A stretch of DNA of 64,000 nt from Palleniella intestinalis (GTDB lineage: Bacteria; Bacteroidota; Bacteroidia; Bacteroidales; Bacteroidaceae), in the NCBI RefSeq assembly GCF_013166595.1, contig NZ_JABKKG010000004.1:62001-126000 (forward strand). The letters are read 5' to 3'. Numbering within the stretch: position 1 is the first letter of the stretch; each line of letters starts with the position of its first letter. Positions 60,559-64,000 of the stretch are shown piece after piece. The translations under genes and the position numbers were made by a program. A model generated the notes under the pieces. That model had not been told where the DNA came from. It made no database searches and saw nothing but the letters and a program-made list of their open reading frames with translations.

Positions 60559-61713
60559 TTATTGTGCTCCGCCTTTCAGCAGTGCGAGTATTTCTGCGTT
60601 GATGTCTTTTACCTGTATGTCGCGCTTGACGGGAGTGCCGTTGCGGTCGAGGAGGAAGTAGGTCGGTACGGACTGCACGTTGTATGTCCCTGATGCCTGT
60701 CCTTTCTCGTCATAGACGCTCACCCAGGGCAGTGCTGCCACCTTTGTCTTCCAGAAGTGTGCGTTGCCGTCCACGCCGACTTGGTAGATTTCGAGTCCCT
60801 GTGCGTGGTATTTGTTGTAGAGGTTTCGCAGTTCCATGATGCGCTCTGTGGAGCCTTTCATGGAGAAGGAGTGGAAGTCGAGGAGGATGACTTTGCCTTT
60901 CAGTTCGGAGAGCCGTCGTGTGTTGCCTTTGTTGTCGAGGAGAGCGAGGTCGATCATTGTTGTCTCTCTGACTTTTGATGCGTCGATGTCTATTCCCCTG
61001 TTGGCGTTGTCGATGATGCGCATTGTCTTCATGCCTTCGATGGCGATGTTGTGGAGGTTCTTGCCTCGTTCCGCTTCAGGGTAGAAGGTGTCCCATGATG
61101 TTGCGACGGCGGCGAACATCTTGATGTCGTCGCGGTTCTCGCGTGGGTTGAAGATGAGTCGGTTGCCAAGTGCCTGGAAGAGTGCGAAGTAGGCGTATGC
61201 CTTCATCGGTTCTTTGGTGATGTATTCGCTTTTGATTTTTTTCTTGTAGGCTTCAACGACTTTGTTGATGGAGTCGTTGGCAATGCGTGCGCTGAGGTTC
61301 GGGTTGCGGTCGATTTTTATGCATTGGTTCTGCAGGGCAATCTGGAGGTATGCCAGTTCCTGTATCTTCTTGCAGTTTTCGGAGCCTGTGATTTCGTACT
61401 TCCATGCCATGTCAGGGTACTGTGCCTTTACGCTGACTGTCTCTGTGGAGTCGGCGGAGAGGTTGATGATTTGGTCGGCGATGCGCAGGCGGTAGAATTC
61501 CGGTGCTTCCTTTGCGTCTGCCGCGAATTGGAACTTGCCGTCTTCGGCGAGTTTGACGGAGTCCATGACTACGGGTCCTTCGAGAGAGAGGTTCTCGAAG
61601 TAGAGTGTGGAGTCCTTGGCGTTGGTTATCTCTCCTTCGACGTGGTATTTCGCCTTTGAGCATGATGTCGCGAGTGCGATGGTTGCGAGGGAGTAGAGGA
61701 GGAGTTTTTTCAT
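60559..61713 (-). CDS. Thioredoxin-fold lipoprotein (DUF4369 plus TlpA-like domain) lacking the CXXC motif
   Basis: 384 residues. Lipoprotein signal with cysteine at about 18 (ALATSC). N-terminal DUF4369-like beta domain (about 25-110; YHVEGEITNAKDSTLYFEN) and a C-terminal TlpA/AhpC-type thioredoxin fold (about 250-384; LSELKGKVILLDFHSFSMKG ... VQSVPTYFLLDRNGTPVKR). Where WCxxC should be, the sequence is FHSFSMKGS, with no cysteine, so it cannot be a disulfide reductase of the usual type. Bacteroidales carry many such proteins; this one may bind a partner or ligand instead. Confidence 0.85.
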   Translation of the reverse strand: MKKLLLYSLATIALATSCSKAKYHVEGEITNAKDSTLYFENLSLEGPVVMDSVKLAEDGKFQFAADAKEAPEFYRLRIADQIINLSADSTETVSVKAQYPDMAWKYEITGSENCKKIQELAYLQIALQNQCIKIDRNPNLSARIANDSINKVVEAYKKKIKSEYITKEPMKAYAYFALFQALGNRLIFNPRENRDDIKMFAAVATSWDTFYPEAERGKNLHNIAIEGMKTMRIIDNANRGIDIDASKVRETTMIDLALLDNKGNTRRLSELKGKVILLDFHSFSMKGSTERIMELRNLYNKYHAQGLEIYQVGVDGNAHFWKTKVAALPWVSVYDEKGQASGTYNVQSVPTYFLLDRNGTPVKRDIQVKDINAEILALLKGGAQ

Positions 61714-61732
61714 TTTTGGTTGTGGGTTTTTG

Positions 61733-61868
61733 GGTCAGTATTGTCAAGAGTGTCAGTATTGGCAGTAGTGTCGTTGTTTTGTCAATACTGACGGTATTGT
61801 CGGTTATGTCAATATTGTCGTTGTTTGGGTGATACTGACGGTACTGTCGGAATTGTCAATATTGTCGT
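61733..61868. repeat. TGTCA/TGACA block N (longest)
   Basis: 136 nt, the longest block, with TGTCG variants as well as TGTCA and TGACG. It lies between two minus-strand lipoprotein genes. Confidence 0.9.
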
Positions 61869-61881
61869 GGCTGAGTGGTTG

Positions 61882-62382
61882 TTATTCTTTCGAGAAGCCT
61901 TCCATTGTTTTCTTGGAGTGGCTGTAAGGGTATCTGTCCCAATCGAAGGATGAGACCTTTTCGAAATGGAAATCACGGAATCCTCCCAAGTATTCCAGTG
62001 TGCCGGTGAATTCGATGCCGTTGAGGCGGTAGTTCTCCCTGTCTATATAGAGATAGTTCCTGCGGTCGTCATATTCATCGTTTTCAAGGAGGTAGATTTC
62101 TATGTTTTCGCGTGTCACTTTCCATCTGAATCGGCTGCGGAACCATGTGCCGTCACGGTAGTCGTCAAGCCATATTCCTGAGCCTGTTGCGCCGATGGAT
62201 GCGTTGTAAGGGTCTCCGTAGAATTCTATGGTGGTGTATGTCCTCTCGCCGTAGGGTGTGCGTGTGTAGCCTTCCCAGACGCCTTCAAGGCTGTAGGCGA
62301 TGTAATCGTCCGGGTCGCTCTCGCATGAGGTCAGTGAGAGGCTCAGGATTGCTGTCAGGGCGAAGTAGATGAGTTTTCTCAT
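61882..62382 (-). CDS. Small lipoprotein, lipocalin-like (paralogue 1)
   Basis: 166 residues. Lipoprotein signal with cysteine at about 20 (SLTSC). The mature part has LEGVWEGYTRT at its start and beta strands with IEFYGDPYNA and GIWLDDYRDGTW, a pattern like lipocalin-type domains of Bacteroidetes lipoproteins. It is clearly paralogous to the next gene upstream (same length, matching LEG-W-G, TGxGxWLDxYxDGT). Function unknown; likely periplasmic face of the outer membrane or surface. Confidence 0.75.
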   Translation of the reverse strand: MRKLIYFALTAILSLSLTSCESDPDDYIAYSLEGVWEGYTRTPYGERTYTTIEFYGDPYNASIGATGSGIWLDDYRDGTWFRSRFRWKVTRENIEIYLLENDEYDDRRNYLYIDRENYRLNGIEFTGTLEYLGGFRDFHFEKVSSFDWDRYPYSHSKKTMEGFSKE

Positions 62383-62396
62383 TTTGGTGTTTTTTT

Positions 62397-62466
62397 TGTC
62401 AGTACTGTCAGTATTGTCAGTATTGTCGGTGTTTTGTCAGTATTGACGCAACTGTCTGTACTGTCG
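62397..62466. repeat. TGTCA/TGACA block O
   Basis: 70 nt of TGTCAGTAT/TGTCGGTG units between the two paralogous lipoprotein genes. Confidence 0.9.
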
Positions 62467-62476
62467 TTCTTTTTAG

Positions 62477-62503
62477 GACAACTTGCCACCTCGGCAAGTT
62501 GTC
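62477..62503. terminator. Hairpin after lipoprotein paralogue 2
   Basis: GACAACTTGCC (62477-62487) and GGCAAGTTGTC (62493-62503) form a perfect 11-bp stem with a 5-nt loop, 17 nt past the stop at 62520. No strong T-run follows on the minus strand. Confidence 0.6.
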
Positions 62504-62519
62504 GTGTTTGTTCATGAGT

Positions 62520-63020
62520 TTAGTTTCCCCAATTGTAGGAGTTGTCCTTCTTGAATACGAAGCCTCGTATGTCGTCGTTGTAGTCAACTTTTCCGGAGAA
62601 GAGGTTGTTGCTGAGGCTGTAGCCGTCGTTCTTGATGTAGAGGACTGTGCCGTTAGGCTTTCCTTCGTCGTCAAGGAACTTTATGATGATTTTCTCATAG
62701 TCCACTTCCCATTCCGTGCGGTTGTAGGAGTAGGTGCCGTCATCGTACTGATCGAGCCAGCGTCCTGTTCCTTTTGTGCCGTAGCGTGCCTTGTCAGGGT
62801 TGCCTACGAACTGTATGGTGGTGTTCACCTCCTCTTCTTTGTAAGAGATTTCGCCTTGATCGTCCTCTATCTCATGTGTGATTATTGTTTTTCCTTTCCA
62901 TGTGCCTTCGAGGGTCACGGTATTTTCGCCCTCGGTGTATTTGGTGTCGTCGTCATTGCTGCATGAGATCAGCGCGACGCTGAGGATTGCTGCAATAGCA
63001 AAGAAAATGAATTTTTTCAT
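62520..63020 (-). CDS. Small lipoprotein, lipocalin-like (paralogue 2)
   Basis: 166 residues. Lipoprotein signal with cysteine at about 20 (ALISC). The domain starts LEGTWKGKTIITHE and contains IQFVGNPDKARYGTKGTGRW and LDQYDDGTYSYNRTEWEV, aligning along its length with the neighbour at 61882-62382. The pair looks like a tandem duplication that has since diverged. Function unknown. Confidence 0.75.
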   Translation of the reverse strand: MKKFIFFAIAAILSVALISCSNDDDTKYTEGENTVTLEGTWKGKTIITHEIEDDQGEISYKEEEVNTTIQFVGNPDKARYGTKGTGRWLDQYDDGTYSYNRTEWEVDYEKIIIKFLDDEGKPNGTVLYIKNDGYSLSNNLFSGKVDYNDDIRGFVFKKDNSYNWGN

Positions 63021-63038
63021 TGGTTGTTGTGGTTTTTG

Positions 63039-63130
63039 GTCAGTAATGATAATTGTGTCAGTACTGTCAGTATTGACAGGGTTATGTCAATATTGTCAGT
63101 TATGTCAATACTGGCAGTACTGTCGTATTG
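63039..63130. repeat. TGTCA/TGACA block P
   Basis: 92 nt between the GH43-type gene end and lipoprotein paralogue 2, both on the minus strand. Confidence 0.9.
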
Positions 63131-63134
63131 ATTC

Positions 63135-64000
63135 TTACTTTGTGAACTTTATCCAGTCGACGTCGAGGAATGCGCCGTCATTGTTCTTTGTAGGGCGTGA
63201 GTTATAGAAGCCCACTTTCGCGCCTATCCATTTGCCTTCCTTGACAGCGAATGGTGTGCCCATGTTCTTGAATTTCTTGCCGTCGAGGCTGTAAGAGAAC
63301 TGTGCATGGGACTTGATGCTGTTGCCTGTGCCGGAAGACTTCACGGTGCAGCGCACGTAAACGTCAGGAGTGGCGTTGCGAGGCTGTGGGATGTCGTCCA
63401 CGGCATACTTCTGTGTGTAAGGTGCAGGCAGTGCCTTGAGGTCGACAGGCTGCTCGGCGATGACCTTCTCAGCCTTGCCTTTCTGTGCGCCTTCACAGAC
63501 AACATACTGGAGTTTGCAGATGGTCTCCTTGCCGTCCTTGCCACCCTTTTCTGTGATGAAGCGCAGTGCGGCATAGTCCTGACCCTTGATTATGAAGCCC
63601 GCCTGCTCGCCTTTGTTCTTGTAGGATGGGTTCGGGATGAACTTAACCTTGGCTGTAGCGGTGAAGTTCTCTGTCGGGAACTTCTGCAGGAGAGCGTTCT
63701 GGAGGTCGGAGAGGTTATGGAACTCCTCAGGCTGCTCCACACCGTAGAGGCGCAGCTTGGACTTGTTGGCGTCGCAGAAGTACCAATAGTGGCTGTAAGG
63801 GCCTTCAAACTGCCACTGCTTTCCGAGTTCAGGGCTGTTGAAATCGTCATCCTCTGCCGGCTGTACAGGGTTCTTTGATGCAGGGAGGTTAGGCTTTTTC
63901 CATGTAGCGACAGCGTCTCCGCAGCCGTCACCGTCCTTGTCGTCGCCGATTACGAGCCAGTCATTTACCCATTTTGCAGGCTGCAGGTGAACCACACGGC
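63135..64000 (-). CDS. Glycoside hydrolase family 43 enzyme, C-terminal part (partial)
   Basis: About 288 residues, open to the window edge; the N-terminus lies outside. The first visible part, RVVHLQPAKWVNDWLVIGDD, matches the end of the GH43 five-bladed propeller of beta-xylosidase/alpha-arabinofuranosidase enzymes. The rest (about residues 50-288; ELGKQWQFEGPYSHYWYF, YAALRFITEKGGKDG, SYSLDGKKFKNMG, VDWIKF) is the C-terminal concanavalin-like beta-sandwich of these enzymes. It should act on xylan- or arabinan-type glycans. Substrate and localisation cannot be told from this part. Confidence 0.85.
   Translation of the reverse strand, partial: RVVHLQPAKWVNDWLVIGDDKDGDGCGDAVATWKKPNLPASKNPVQPAEDDDFNSPELGKQWQFEGPYSHYWYFCDANKSKLRLYGVEQPEEFHNLSDLQNALLQKFPTENFTATAKVKFIPNPSYKNKGEQAGFIIKGQDYAALRFITEKGGKDGKETICKLQYVVCEGAQKGKAEKVIAEQPVDLKALPAPYTQKYAVDDIPQPRNATPDVYVRCTVKSSGTGNSIKSHAQFSYSLDGKKFKNMGTPFAVKEGKWIGAKVGFYNSRPTKNNDGAFLDVDWIKFTK

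Overview
The window is a stretch of a Bacteroidales chromosome, most probably from the Prevotellaceae (Prevotella in the broad sense). Evidence: a SusC/SusD pair, a TonB-dependent receptor, several secreted proteins ending in the 'YDLxGRRV..GIYI..GKK' type IX-like sorting tail, promoters of the Bacteroidetes type (TTG, about 20 nt, TAnnTTTG), A- or C/A-rich leaders without Shine-Dalgarno sequences, and a fumarate reductase of the FrdCAB type. Both ends cut genes: a TonB receptor at the left (+) and a GH43-type glycoside hydrolase at the right (-). No rRNA, CRISPR array, prophage or insertion sequence was seen; one tRNA-Asn is present.

Layout. 1-4.9 kb: a probable cobamide (vitamin B12) uptake locus, with the end of a BtuB-like receptor, a BtuG-like beta-propeller and a BtuH-like DUF4465 protein. 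5.1-9.9 kb (-): SusC/SusD. 10.5-17.2 kb (-): three glycosyltransferases, an M28/glutaminyl-cyclase lipoprotein, a C26-M19 peptidase fusion and an Lrp/AsnC regulator. 17.3-20.3 kb (-): DNA polymerase I, divergent from a polyprenyl diphosphate synthase. 21.7-22.3 kb: a HigBA-type toxin-antitoxin pair. 22.5-28.9 kb (-): mnmG-apt-uvrC-dtd-deoC. 29.4-33.0 kb: frdCAB. 33.2-42.9 kb: a BASS-like transporter, then a likely acid-sugar catabolic operon (DapA-family lyase, Na+/solute symporter, Fe-alcohol dehydrogenase, two-domain esterase, PdxA, four-carbon acid sugar kinase) and a DUF4230 protein. 43.2-51.3 kb: a five-gene cell-envelope cluster (two DUF3575 proteins, an OmpA-like protein, an outer-membrane barrel, a TPR protein). 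51.9-53.6 kb (-): an S41 protease. 53.9 kb: tRNA-Asn. 54.1-57.5 kb: a Dna2-like nuclease-helicase. 57.6-63.0 kb (-): a small peptide gene and a secreted surface protein, a thioredoxin-fold lipoprotein without CXXC, and two paralogous lipoproteins.

The most unusual signal is non-coding. Sixteen blocks built from roughly 9-nt TGTCA/TGACA units, five blocks of roughly 10-nt CATG units and four blocks of 22-nt GTTACCTTT units fill gaps between genes. The first two families lie almost only between co-directional genes, and at several genes the block supplies the stop codon. A fourth 9-bp tandem repeat lies in frame inside mnmG. Separately, three parS-like 16-mers lie at 18.05, 25.97 and 26.84 kb, one of them inside an apparent extra segment of DNA polymerase I, which suggests an origin-proximal centromere region next to mnmG (gidA). 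The five-gene envelope cluster is the best protein-level candidate for an undescribed system.
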